Shown here piece by piece: positions 44,448-53,793 of a stretch of DNA of 64,000 nt. The stretch comes from Marinobacter profundi (GTDB lineage: Bacteria > Pseudomonadota > Gammaproteobacteria > Pseudomonadales > Oleiphilaceae). Positions within the stretch are counted from its first letter, which is position 1; the number at the start of each line of letters is the position of its first letter. Where the stretch lies: assembly GCF_002744715.1 (NCBI RefSeq), contig NZ_KZ319367.1, forward strand, positions 174,134-238,133. The letters run 5' to 3'. A program made the position numbers and the translations under genes. Below the pieces are notes generated by a model, which did not search any database, was not told where the DNA came from, and saw only the letters and a program-made list of their open reading frames with translations.

Positions 44448-46652
44448 TTACTGGGCCTGGGCGGTGATCGGGCGGGGCATTTCAATGGATGCCATGCGCT
44501 GGTCCAGTTCCAGCATGTCCGCCATGATGTGGCCACCCTCGCGGACGACAAAGTCCAGTTCTTCGTCCGTGTTGTCGAGGTCCGCCGCCTGGGTATCTTC
44601 CCAGTCTTCCAGCTGCTTCAAGGTCTCGAACGGGGCCTCTCCACGGATCTCACGCCGCGCATTGGCAATGGTCAGTCGCGTCCGCTCGATGCGGGACTGG
44701 TATTCCTTGCGTTCGTCAATGTTCAGGCTGACGTAATTCATTTCCCGCTGCTCATTGAGGAAATCGATTTCCTGTTGCAGCAGGCGGAACTCGGGATTCT
44801 CGTTGAAGCGCTCGTCATGGCGACGGCGCAGTTCGTCAATAATGCCGCTGAAGTCGAAGTAACGGTCATGGAGGACCGCCTCGATACGGTCCCAGGGCAG
44901 GGCGTGGTCGAGGGCATCTTCACCTATGCGGGTCTTGTCGATCCGGGACGGGATCTCGATATCCGGCACCACGCCCTTGTGCTGTGTTGAACCGCCGGAA
45001 ACCCGGTAGAACTTGGACTGGGTGATCTTCAGCTGACCGTGATTCAGCGGCCGGACTGCTTGTACCGTGCCCTTGCCGAAGGTCTGGGACCCCACCACCA
45101 GGCCGCGGCCATAGTCCTGGATGGCGCCGGCGAAGATCTCCGATGCGGAGGCGCTCATCCGGTTCACCAGTACCACCAGCGGGCCGTCGTAGACCACAGA
45201 CGGGTCCTGGTCGGTGAGTACCTGGACATCATTGCTGGAGTTACGGATCTGTACCGTGGGACCTTCGTCGATGAACAGCCCGACGAGGTCATTGGCTTCG
45301 TGGAGGGCTCCGCCCCCGTTATTGCGCAGGTCGATCACCAGGCCTTCCACGCCCTCCTTTTCAAGTCCTTCGATCAGTCGTCGAACGTCCCGGGTGGTGC
45401 TCTTGTAATTGGGGTCGCCCTGCTGCATGGCCTTGAAGTCGGCATAGAACGTGGGAATCTGGATGACGCCGATACGGTACTCGCGGCCTTTGCGTTCGAG
45501 ATTGATGGTATCGCTGCTGGCGCTCTGTTCTTCCAGTTTCACCTTGTCGCGTTTGATGGCAATGGTACGGGTGACGGTCTCGTCCGTGGCGTTGGCCGGA
45601 ATAACTTCCAGTGTTACCACTGACTCGCGGGGGCCGCGAATCAGGTCCACCACCTCATCAAGGCGCCAGCCGATGACATTGACGGGCTTTTTCTCGTCTT
45701 CCTGGGTTACCGAGACAATCCGGTCAGCCGGTTGCAGCTGGCCCTGCTTGGACGCGGGCCCGCCGGGCACCAGTCGGACCACCTTGGTGTACTCGTTGTC
45801 GGACTGCAACACTGCGCCAATGCCCTCGAGGGACAGGCTCATGTTGATGTTGAAGTTTTCCGAGGTGCGCGGAGAAAAATAGGAGGTGTGGGGATCCCAC
45901 ATGCCGGTGAAGGCGTTCATGTAAGCCTGGAAGGCATCCTCACTGCGCACCTGGGTGGCACGTTTGAGCTGGCCTTCATAGCGGCGGCGCAAGGTGTCGG
46001 TAATGGCTTCGTCGTCGGTACCATTCAGGCGCTGGGCCAGCACCGCATTCTTGATGCGCTTGACCCAGAGCTTGTTGAGCGCAGCGGTATCCGATTCCCA
46101 GCCGGCTTCGGAGCGATCAAGCAGGATTTGTTCGCTGGTGCTGAAATCCAGCTTGTCGATGCCCTGGTCGATGACGGACAGCGCAAAGTTCAGCCGCTCG
46201 ATAATGCGCTGCTGGACGATGTTGTAGATATCGAAGCCCGGTTGCAGCTGACCGGTTTTCAGGGCCGAGCCGAGCCGGAAACGGGCCTGGTCCAGGCTGT
46301 TGATGTCCTGCTGGGTCAGATAGATTCGTTGGCCGTCCAGATAATCCAGGTAGGCATCAAACACATCGCTGGACAGGCTGTCGTCAATGGCACGATCGCG
46401 GAAGTGGGTAAACTGCAGCTGCCGGGCAATCAGGATATTGGCCCGTGCCTGATCGACGGTCGGTGCGACCGCCTCGTAGGCGGGCAGGGTTTCCCGATCG
46501 ATGGCGGCGTGCAGCCCGACGGGCAGCAATGCCAGGCCGAGAACAAGGGCGCGGCCCGTTCGGCGGAGACTTCCCGGGAGTGAGGTTGCTCGGGTCCGGG
46601 CGTTAAAGCGTTCCGCGATCATCATAAGCGTTGGTACCTGATATTTGGTCAT
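44448..46652 (-). CDS. prc: Carboxy-terminal processing protease (Prc/Tsp)
   Basis: A periplasmic serine protease of about 734 residues from ATG 46652; the first in-frame ATG is 46682 and another pair is at 46625/46622, none with a perfect RBS, so the start is uncertain. A signal region RALVLGLALLPVGLHA is followed by a helical N-domain, a PDZ domain (about 230-330, SLSLEGIGAVLQSDNEYTKVVRLVPGGPASKQGQLQPADRIVSV), the protease core with NRMSASASEIFAGAIQDYGRGLVVGSQTFGKGTVQ (catalytic Ser and Lys), and a DUF3340-like C-terminus. It trims lipoproteins and peptidoglycan hydrolases and degrades tagged proteins in the periplasm. Confidence 0.93.
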   Translation of the reverse strand: MTKYQVPTLMMIAERFNARTRATSLPGSLRRTGRALVLGLALLPVGLHAAIDRETLPAYEAVAPTVDQARANILIARQLQFTHFRDRAIDDSLSSDVFDAYLDYLDGQRIYLTQQDINSLDQARFRLGSALKTGQLQPGFDIYNIVQQRIIERLNFALSVIDQGIDKLDFSTSEQILLDRSEAGWESDTAALNKLWVKRIKNAVLAQRLNGTDDEAITDTLRRRYEGQLKRATQVRSEDAFQAYMNAFTGMWDPHTSYFSPRTSENFNINMSLSLEGIGAVLQSDNEYTKVVRLVPGGPASKQGQLQPADRIVSVTQEDEKKPVNVIGWRLDEVVDLIRGPRESVVTLEVIPANATDETVTRTIAIKRDKVKLEEQSASSDTINLERKGREYRIGVIQIPTFYADFKAMQQGDPNYKSTTRDVRRLIEGLEKEGVEGLVIDLRNNGGGALHEANDLVGLFIDEGPTVQIRNSSNDVQVLTDQDPSVVYDGPLVVLVNRMSASASEIFAGAIQDYGRGLVVGSQTFGKGTVQAVRPLNHGQLKITQSKFYRVSGGSTQHKGVVPDIEIPSRIDKTRIGEDALDHALPWDRIEAVLHDRYFDFSGIIDELRRRHDERFNENPEFRLLQQEIDFLNEQREMNYVSLNIDERKEYQSRIERTRLTIANARREIRGEAPFETLKQLEDWEDTQAADLDNTDEELDFVVREGGHIMADMLELDQRMASIEMPRPITAQAQ

Positions 46653-46892
46653 GATCCTGCCGCCGGAATTGGGGCATGGCACCGTAGTTAACGATTACGG
46701 AGCCGGGATCCGATCAGATTGACATGTCTGATTCATTGTAGGCAAGCGCCAGATTGGTTGCCATAGCCATTGAGTGTCGCTATGTGACAATCTGTCCATG
46801 ATAGTGTCAGGTTTGGCCCCGGGCTAGTGAAGGCAGGTTAGGGCGGCAAGCCCTTGGGGAAACACGTGCGGGTGGGGAGGTACAGGAGAGAA

Positions 46893-46917
46893 CCGGAGAG
46901 GCCAGAGGCCTCTCCGG
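46893..46917 (-). terminator. Hairpin terminator after the beta-oxidation operon
   Basis: CCGGAGAGGCC and GGCCTCTCCGG form a perfect 11-bp stem with a 3-base loop, 8 bases after the multifunctional enzyme stop on the minus strand. The tail is only mildly T-rich (TTCTCTCCT). Confidence 0.6.
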
Positions 46918-46924
46918 TCTCCGG

Positions 46925-49075
46925 TCAGGCGAAGTCAGTATTTGATTCGGCTTTTTCCAGCAGCAGGGCCGGAGGATTGAAGCGCTCGCCATACTGATCG
47001 GCCAGGGCGTGGGCTCGTGCGGTAAAGGCGCGCACTCCATACTGGTTGATGAACTGGATGGCACCGCCGGTCCAGGGCGCATAGCCAATGCCGAAAATAC
47101 TGCCGATATTGGCGTCGGCAACAGTTCGCAGCACGCCTTCCTCAAGACAGCGAACGGTCTCGATGGCCTGGATGAACAGGATCCTGTCCTTCAGGTCCTG
47201 CAGCGCCACATTGCGTGCCCGGGCGGAGTCCACGAACAGGCTTTCCAGATCGGCCCACAGGTGCTTTTTGCCATTGGCGGGGTAGTCATAAAAGCCTGCG
47301 CCGGCGGCCTTACCCTTGCGACCGAACTCGTCCACCATCCGGTCGATCACCGCTTCGGCCGGATGAGGCCGCCAGGTCCCGCCGGCGGCTTCGGTATCTT
47401 TCCGGCTCTGGGCCCGAATATGCTGCATCAGGGTCATACTGACTTCATCAGAGATGGCCAGCGGGCCGACGGGCATGCCGGCGAGCAGCCCGGCATTTTC
47501 GATACTGGCCGGGTGAATACCCTCGGCCAGCATCGAAATACCTTCATTGACGAAGGTGCCGAACACCCGAGACGTGAAGAACCCGCGGCTGTCGTTGACC
47601 ACGATGGGAATCTTGCCGATTTGCTGAACATAGTCGAAGGCGCGGGCCAGGGTTTCATCGGAGGTTCGGGCGCCGACAATGATCTCCACCAGTTGCATCT
47701 TGTCGACCGGCGAGAAGAAGTGCAGGCCGATAAAATTTTCCGGCCTGGCAGACGCGTCGGCGAGTTGGGTGATGGGGATGGTTGAGGTGTTGGAAGCAAA
47801 GATGCCGTTGGTCACCAGCTTCGGCTCCGCCTCCCGGGTAACCCGGGCCTTGAGGTCACTGTCCTCAAAGACTGCCTCGATCACCAGGTCGCAGCCCTCG
47901 AGGTCGGCGGCCGAGTCTGTTGCCCGGATACGGCTGAGGACCGCCGCTTTCTGGTCTTCGCTCATGCGGCCGCGACTGACTTTCCTGGCCAGCAGTTTCT
48001 CCGAGTAGCTCTTTCCTTTTTCCGCGTTTTCCACCGAGACATCCTTGAGGATGACCTCGATGCCACGACTGGCGGTGGCGTAGGCAATTCCTGCTCCCAT
48101 CATGCCGGCGCCCAGTACGCCCACCTTGCGGAACGTTTCCCCGGCAACCCCCTCGGGGCGGCTGCCGCCGGCCTTGATGGCATTAAGCTGGAACCAGAAG
48201 GTGCTGGTCATGTTCTTGGCGACCTGGCCGGTGACGAGCTCGGTGAAGTAGCGGGTTTCGATAAGGCTGCCATTGTCGAAATCGACCTGGGCACCTTCCA
48301 CGGCGGCAGACAGGATGCGCTCCGGTGCCGGGTAACAGCCTTTGGTTTTCTGTCTCAGCATGGCCGGGGCGATGGCCAGCTTCTGGGCCATGGCGGGGTG
48401 GTGGGGCGCGCCGCCCGGGAGTTTGAAGCCTTTCTGGTCCCAGGGCTGCTGGCGTTTCGGATTGGCGTCAATGAACGCTCTGGCCTTGTTCAGCAGCTCC
48501 TCCGGGGATCCGGCCAGCTCATCCACGATGCCTGCCTTCAGCGCCGCCCCGGGAGTAACCTTTTTGCCCTCCATCAGGAACGGGAAGGCGGCCTCCAGGC
48601 CGATCATCCGCGGCAGCCGCTGGGTACCGCCGCCACCGGGCAACAGTCCCAGGGTGACCTCCGGCAGGCCCAGCTGGATGCTGTCATCGTCCATTACCAC
48701 CCGGTGATGACAGGCGAGCGCGATTTCCAGGCCGCCACCGAGTGCGGTGCCATTAATCGCCGCGACCAGGGGTTTTCCGGTGGTCTCAAGGAAGCGCATG
48801 TCGGCCTTGAGGCCGTTCACCATGGCTTCAAACTCGCTGGCTTGCGCCCTGGTAACGCGGTGCAGCTCGTTCAGATCACCGCCGGCAAAGAAGGTCTTCT
48901 TGGCCGAGGTAACGATAATGCCTCGGATGGCGTCGAGATCCGTCTTCACTCTGTTGACGGTCTCGCTCAGGCCTTCGCGGAATGCGCCGTTCATGGTATT
49001 GGCGGACTGCCCGGGCATGTCGATGGTCAGGGTCAGGATCTGGTCTGAATCCAGCTCGTAACGGATAGCACTCAT
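46925..49075 (-). CDS. 3-hydroxyacyl-CoA dehydrogenase / enoyl-CoA hydratase (FadJ-like)
   Basis: A 716-residue multifunctional beta-oxidation protein. The N-terminal crotonase domain (about 1-190) shows NGTALGGGLEIALACHHRV, FAGGDLNELHR and LGLPEVTLGLLPGGGGTQRLPR; the NAD-binding domain starts at VGVLGAGMMGAGIAYATASRGIEVILKDV (about 320), with FFSPVDKMQLVEIIVG and, in the C-terminal domain, RCLEEGVL. It matches in size P. aeruginosa PA1737 (714-716). Located 32 bases after the thiolase gene, so thiolase and this enzyme form one operon, in the reverse of the fadBA order. Confidence 0.92.
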   Translation of the reverse strand: MSAIRYELDSDQILTLTIDMPGQSANTMNGAFREGLSETVNRVKTDLDAIRGIIVTSAKKTFFAGGDLNELHRVTRAQASEFEAMVNGLKADMRFLETTGKPLVAAINGTALGGGLEIALACHHRVVMDDDSIQLGLPEVTLGLLPGGGGTQRLPRMIGLEAAFPFLMEGKKVTPGAALKAGIVDELAGSPEELLNKARAFIDANPKRQQPWDQKGFKLPGGAPHHPAMAQKLAIAPAMLRQKTKGCYPAPERILSAAVEGAQVDFDNGSLIETRYFTELVTGQVAKNMTSTFWFQLNAIKAGGSRPEGVAGETFRKVGVLGAGMMGAGIAYATASRGIEVILKDVSVENAEKGKSYSEKLLARKVSRGRMSEDQKAAVLSRIRATDSAADLEGCDLVIEAVFEDSDLKARVTREAEPKLVTNGIFASNTSTIPITQLADASARPENFIGLHFFSPVDKMQLVEIIVGARTSDETLARAFDYVQQIGKIPIVVNDSRGFFTSRVFGTFVNEGISMLAEGIHPASIENAGLLAGMPVGPLAISDEVSMTLMQHIRAQSRKDTEAAGGTWRPHPAEAVIDRMVDEFGRKGKAAGAGFYDYPANGKKHLWADLESLFVDSARARNVALQDLKDRILFIQAIETVRCLEEGVLRTVADANIGSIFGIGYAPWTGGAIQFINQYGVRAFTARAHALADQYGERFNPPALLLEKAESNTDFA

Positions 49076-49107
49076 AATCGGTTCTCCTTGCAGAAAAAGT
49101 GTCGGAT

Positions 49108-50316
49108 TCAGACGCGTTCAATAATGGTGGCAATACCCATGCCGCCGCCCACACAGAGGGTGGCGAGGCCGTAGCGCAGTTCGCGGCGCTCCAGTTCATC
49201 CATCAGGGTGCCGACAATCATGGCGCCCGTAGCCCCGAGTGGGTGGCCCATGGCGATTGCACCGCCGTTGACGTTCACTTTTTCATCGGGCACCGACAGC
49301 TCCCGCTGGAAGCGCATCACTACCGAGGCGAAGGCTTCATTCACTTCAAACAGATCTATCTGGTCCACGGTCATGCCGGCTTTTTCAAGCGCTTTGCGGG
49401 CGGCCGGGGCCGGTCCGGTCAGCATGATGGTCGGGTCGGTGCTGGTGACGGCCGTGGCTACAATCCGTGCCCGGGGTTTCAGCCCCAGAGCCTTGCCCTT
49501 GGCCTCGCTACCGATCAGCATGGCGGTGGCTCCATCAACGATGCCGGACGAATTGCCAGCGTGATGGACGTGGTTGATTCTTTCCACATAGTGGTATTTT
49601 TCCCGGGCCACGCCGTCAAAGCCCAGTTCACCCATCATCTGGAATGACGGTTTCAGGCCGGCGAGAGATTCAAGGGTAGTGTTGCCACGAACATGCTCGT
49701 CACGGTCGAGGATCACCACGCCATTTTGATCGGTAACCGGGACGATCGAGCGGGAAAAGTGCCCTTTCTCCCAGGCGTTAGCGGCTTTTTGCTGGGATTT
49801 TACGGCAAAGTTGTCGACATCTTCGCGGCTGAAACCCTCCAGGGTCGCAATCAGGTCGGCACCTATGCCCTGGGGCATGAACCCGGTGTGCAGATTGGTC
49901 GCCGGGTCGAGGGCCCAGGCGCCGCCGTCGGACCCCATGGGAACCCGTGACATGGCCTCGACACCGCCGGCAACTACCAGGTCTTCCCAGCCTGAACGGA
50001 CTTTCATGGCGGCGAGATTGACCGCCTCCAGGCCAGAGGCGCAGAACCGGTTGAGGGTGACACCGGCCACTTTTTCATCCCAGTCTGCTGCCAGCGCAGC
50101 GGTCTTGGCGATATCCGCACCCTGGTCGCCCACCGGCGTTACGCAGCCCATGACGATGTCATCGACCTGGGCGGTATCCAGGCCATTTCTCTCCTGCAGT
50201 GCCCGGAGCACGGTGGTAAGCAGCGTGACGGGTTTGACGCTGTGCAGGGCACCGTCTTTTTTGCCGCGGCCCCGCGGAGTACGGACTGCATCGAAGATAT
50301 ACGCCTCGGTGGTCAT
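49108..50316 (-). CDS. Acetyl-CoA C-acyltransferase (thiolase)
   Basis: A 402-residue thiolase performing the last beta-oxidation step. ATG 50316 gives [27 protein letters not shown] and has AGAGGA 6 bases upstream; the longer frame to 50433 has no RBS. Active-site Cys in [20 protein letters not shown], the [16 protein letters not shown] block, His in [16 protein letters not shown] and the second Cys in [10 protein letters not shown] are intact. First gene of a two-gene operon with the FadJ-like enzyme; P. aeruginosa PA1736 is the likely counterpart. Confidence 0.93.
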   Translation of the reverse strand: MTTEAYIFDAVRTPRGRGKKDGALHSVKPVTLLTTVLRALQERNGLDTAQVDDIVMGCVTPVGDQGADIAKTAALAADWDEKVAGVTLNRFCASGLEAVNLAAMKVRSGWEDLVVAGGVEAMSRVPMGSDGGAWALDPATNLHTGFMPQGIGADLIATLEGFSREDVDNFAVKSQQKAANAWEKGHFSRSIVPVTDQNGVVILDRDEHVRGNTTLESLAGLKPSFQMMGELGFDGVAREKYHYVERINHVHHAGNSSGIVDGATAMLIGSEAKGKALGLKPRARIVATAVTSTDPTIMLTGPAPAARKALEKAGMTVDQIDLFEVNEAFASVVMRFQRELSVPDEKVNVNGGAIAMGHPLGATGAMIVGTLMDELERRELRYGLATLCVGGGMGIATIIERV

Positions 50317-50653
50317 CTCTTTTCCTCTGATTGTGATTGTGGCGGTAGCAGGATTACCAGGGTTAACCATAGCGGTTCGGGTACCACTTGGGTAATGACG
50401 CGCGCTGCCAATCGGATTGGCGAAACTGCTCAATCGCGGCTGGCTGGGAAGAGGAGGGAGTGGATAGGAGTGGCGCAGAGGACCTAGCGCGAGGGCGTGG
50501 TGGCTGGCGGATACTCTGGCGATTACTCAGTTGGTTACGCCGGCGGTTACTCCGGCGGTCGTCGCGAGTCAGGTCCGGGAGTCTGCTCCAGGTAAAAAGA
50601 GCGGGCCGGTAAGGTCCGGCCCGCGGGGGATCGTGATCCGTTGGCGAGCGGCT
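50317..50653. other. Intergenic region between the thiolase and DUF349 genes
   Basis: This 337-base gap holds the thiolase promoter region at its left end and the DUF349 gene terminator at its right end. In between are short GC-rich direct repeats (GGTTACGCCGGC, GGTTACTCCGGC near 50531-50555). No gene or RNA was recognised. Confidence 0.6.
50594..50624 (-). terminator. Rho-independent terminator of the DUF349 gene
   Basis: On the minus strand GCGGGCCGG pairs with CCGGCCCGC around a 6-base loop and is followed by TCTTTTT. It lies 30 bases from the gene's stop, with the strand order stop, stem, T-run. Confidence 0.88.
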
Positions 50654-53116
50654 TCAGGTGCGGGGGGCTTCCAGTGTCCGGATCAGACGGGAGGCGAACT
50701 CTTCGCTCAGGTCGTCGCGACTTTCATCGAGGCACCAGGCCGCGACCAAAGCCTCCAGCGGATCACCAGTTTCCGGACCGCCGTGGTTACCCAGGCCTTC
50801 CGCCAAGCGTTGTACCTGCACTTCCATCCTGCGGCCCTGATCCTGATCCGGAGAGGGGACGCCGGCGTGAATCTCCGCACGGATGACCAGCTCGGCAGTG
50901 GGCAGATCCTGCAGAGCGACAGCGCGCTTTTGCCAGTCACTCGGTAAGCTGCCTGGCTCCAGACTGCCATCCAGCCGGCCCCGTACTGCGTGAATCCACT
51001 CCTGCACGCGAGCGGCCTGACGCTGTTGGTCAACCAGCGCGGCCAGGCGCTGTTCTTCGCGGGTGCGCCGTTCGCGCTGGGCTTTCGATACTTGCAGGGC
51101 GGCGGTAGCGCGCAGCTGTTCCAGCTGGGCTGCAATCTCCTGCTGTGGAGCCTGCTCGTTCAACTGGCCGGTACGGCCAAGGAGTTCTTCAAGCTGGCGG
51201 TCTGCCTGGCGGGTTTCCTCTTGCTGTTCGTTCCGCTGCGCCTCGCGGCGGGCGAAGATGGCGTCACAGGCTTTGCGGAATGCCTGCCACAGTTTGCGAT
51301 CTTCCCGGTGGCGGGTAATGCCCACCGCGGTCCACTCCTCCTGCAGTGACTTGGCCAGGTTCATCGCTTCGCTGAGTGGTTCGTGACTGATGAGCGCTTC
51401 GGCACGCTGGACGATGTCTGATTTGAGCGCTTCATTACGGGTACGCTCGGCATCCAGGGGCTCTTCGATTTGCCGCAGCAGGTGATCGAACTGCTTCTGG
51501 ACACCGCGATTGTCGCGGAACTCGACTGGCCAGGCGGCTTTCCACTCGTCCCGCGCGGTTCGGTGAATTCGTTCTGCAGCTTTCCAGTCGATGGCAGACC
51601 AGTCTGCCTGCCCGACAAACGTCTCCAGCTCCCGGCAAATGGCCTCCCGTTTCTGCAGGTTGGCGTGCTTCAGCCCGGACTTCGCCGAGAAGTACTCCTT
51701 GCAGGGCTCGTAGGCAGCATCGGAGGCCTGCTTGAAACGTGCCCACAACGTCCGGTCGGATGATCCGCCCAGCTCCCGCCACTCATTCTGCAACTCCTTG
51801 ATGCGGGTTGCCTTGGCTTCCGGTTCCATGGGCTGTTCCGCGAGATACTCCATTTGTTCACAAAGAACGACCTGCTTGGGCTGGGTAACAAAACCCGCCC
51901 AGTCGGACAGCTCCCGTAACTGGCCGCCGAGGAGCTGCATTCGCGCCTGGAAAGGCTTGCCGTGGCGATGATCAAGGGCCTTCAGCTGTTGCTGGGCGGT
52001 TTTGAACAGCTGGCGGGATTCCTTGAGTTGTTTTGCCTCCAGCGCTTGGTCCAGCTTGCCAATGACCGCCGTCAGTTCGGCGACCTGGCTGGACTGGTCA
52101 ACGACCGCTCGGGTCGCCGGGGCTGGTTGTTTTTTCTTGCCGGCCGCCTGGGCCAGGGCCTTAAGCAGGGCGGGCTTGGCGTAATCGACCGGCCAGTTGA
52201 TCTCTTTGATCAGCTCTGCCGCTCGCTGGGTCGAGGTTTCATCAGCGGGATTGCCGGCAGAAGCCAGTTCCGTGAGCTCGTCCCGATGCTGTACCAGTGC
52301 CCGCAGAGCGGTAATGTAGGCGCGCAGGGGCAGCATCAGGTTCTGGTAGGCTTTCTGTTCCTGCTGGCTGACCTGGGTATCCCGGGTGGCTTCCAGCCAG
52401 CGGTTTTCCTGGGTCTTCTGCAGGGCGTCAAGAGATGAGAGGGACGGCAGCGCGTCGTCCGGGTGGGTCTTGAGTTCATCCAGCGTCTGTGCCAGCAGGG
52501 TGAGGGTTTCTTCCCGTTGGCCGGTTTTCTGCTCGTCCTGCTGCAACTTCTCGGCAGCGGCCTGCAGGTCCCGGAGACGTTCCCGGCATTTGTGAACGGC
52601 CTCCAGAAACGCCGCGGTCTGCGCTGTGCTGGCAGCAGACTCGACCTCTGACCACTGTTTCAGGAGCGTTTCCAGACGGGCCTGGAACAGCTTGGTGTCC
52701 TCGCTGGCAGCCTGGTCGGAGGCCTGTTTGACGAGCTGCTCGATGGTGGCAACGGTTTGCTGGCGCTGCTCCTCGGCCTCCCGGATCACGGTCAGCTTCT
52801 GGCGGACCACCTGGTAAACACCCTTGTCGCGGGATTTGGCGGCTTTCTGAACCCGTTGCAGGGCCTCCCGGTTCGTCAGGCCATTCGCGGCCTTGAGCCG
52901 GATTTCGGCCGTGACACCGGCCAAGGCCAGTTCTTCCAGTTGCAGTTCATCGGCGCCGTTGGCCAGCAAGGCTTGCTGTTGTTCCCTCCTGGCATCCTGT
53001 TCGTTCGGCCGCTGGTCTTCCTCTTTGTCGGGCAGGCGCGGATTACGGAGCTGGGCCGGGGGCGGTGTCACCGTATTTTTGCGGGACTTGAACAGTTTCT
53101 GGAGAAATGCGGCCAT
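50654..53116 (-). CDS. DUF349 domain coiled-coil protein
   Basis: An 820-residue, highly charged, Gln/Glu/Lys/Arg-rich, all-helical protein with no signal peptide or membrane segment. The ATG at 53116 follows AAGGA by 7 bases and gives MAAFLQKLFKSRKNTVTPPP; the longer frame to 53221 lacks support. Repeats such as EWRELGGSSDRTLWARFKQASDAAYEPCKEYF, RDEWKAAWPVEF and EEWTAVGITRHREDRKLWQAFRKACDAIFARREAQ are DUF349 units (helical bundle with Trp and a Leu-W-x-x-F pattern). Family function is unsettled. Divergent from recX. Confidence 0.85.
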   Translation of the reverse strand: MAAFLQKLFKSRKNTVTPPPAQLRNPRLPDKEEDQRPNEQDARREQQQALLANGADELQLEELALAGVTAEIRLKAANGLTNREALQRVQKAAKSRDKGVYQVVRQKLTVIREAEEQRQQTVATIEQLVKQASDQAASEDTKLFQARLETLLKQWSEVESAASTAQTAAFLEAVHKCRERLRDLQAAAEKLQQDEQKTGQREETLTLLAQTLDELKTHPDDALPSLSSLDALQKTQENRWLEATRDTQVSQQEQKAYQNLMLPLRAYITALRALVQHRDELTELASAGNPADETSTQRAAELIKEINWPVDYAKPALLKALAQAAGKKKQPAPATRAVVDQSSQVAELTAVIGKLDQALEAKQLKESRQLFKTAQQQLKALDHRHGKPFQARMQLLGGQLRELSDWAGFVTQPKQVVLCEQMEYLAEQPMEPEAKATRIKELQNEWRELGGSSDRTLWARFKQASDAAYEPCKEYFSAKSGLKHANLQKREAICRELETFVGQADWSAIDWKAAERIHRTARDEWKAAWPVEFRDNRGVQKQFDHLLRQIEEPLDAERTRNEALKSDIVQRAEALISHEPLSEAMNLAKSLQEEWTAVGITRHREDRKLWQAFRKACDAIFARREAQRNEQQEETRQADRQLEELLGRTGQLNEQAPQQEIAAQLEQLRATAALQVSKAQRERRTREEQRLAALVDQQRQAARVQEWIHAVRGRLDGSLEPGSLPSDWQKRAVALQDLPTAELVIRAEIHAGVPSPDQDQGRRMEVQVQRLAEGLGNHGGPETGDPLEALVAAWCLDESRDDLSEEFASRLIRTLEAPRT

Positions 53117-53270
53117 GAGGAATTCCTTGAGTCTTGAAACCAGTTCCCGGTGTCCGGCAGAGTATACCGTCACCAAACATCGGCTGCTCCGGATGTCCGG
53201 AGGCCGGATACGCACTACCACGAATGCGCGCTAGTCTATCGTTTTGTCCGCGCTTGCGGGAAGAGTCAGA

Positions 53271-53756
53271 ATGGGAAAACAGAAAAAACCGGAAGATCCC
53301 GCACAAAAGGCCCGCAGCAGCGCGCTCCGCCTCCTGGCCCGGCGGGAGCACAGTCGGCTGGAGCTTGTCCTGAAACTTCGCCAGCGGGGAATCGAGCCCG
53401 GGCTGATCGAAGAAGTTCTCGATGAATACGAGCACGAGGGCTGGCTGAGCGATGACCGCTTTGCGGATGTTTACGCCAGGCAGCGCATGGATCTCGGCTA
53501 CGGCCCGCTGAGAATTCAGGCTGAGCTGCAGCAACGGGGCATCCGGTTTCTGCCGGAAGCTCTCAAAGAAGTGGACGATGCCAGCTGGGTTCGTACCGCG
53601 GTGCGTTTACGGGAGCGCAAATTCGGTCTGGCGGATATCCGCGACGACTGGCCGGAGAAAGCGCGGCAGGCCAGGTTTCTGGGGCAGCGGGGATTCAGTG
53701 CAGAGCAGGTCGAGCAGGCGCTGGACTGCACGGCGCCCGATACGCTTGTTGACTGA
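53271..53756 (+). CDS. recX: Regulatory protein RecX
   Basis: A 161-residue helical-repeat protein that inhibits RecA filament growth. ATG 53271 is preferred over the upstream TTG at 53244, as GGAAG is about 7 bases away. The sequence ARSSALRLLARREHSRLELVLKLRQRGIEPGLIEEVLDEYEHEGWLSDDRFADVYARQRMDLGYGPLRIQAELQQRGI contains the recognisable RecX triple-helix repeats (about 20-155), with DDRFA and GxxRIxxEL. In many relatives recX follows recA; here recA is not adjacent. Confidence 0.9.
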   Translation: MGKQKKPEDPAQKARSSALRLLARREHSRLELVLKLRQRGIEPGLIEEVLDEYEHEGWLSDDRFADVYARQRMDLGYGPLRIQAELQQRGIRFLPEALKEVDDASWVRTAVRLRERKFGLADIRDDWPEKARQARFLGQRGFSAEQVEQALDCTAPDTLVD

Positions 53757-53793
53757 AGGGGCGCCGCTGGCACCTGCTCGCAAACGGAAGGGG

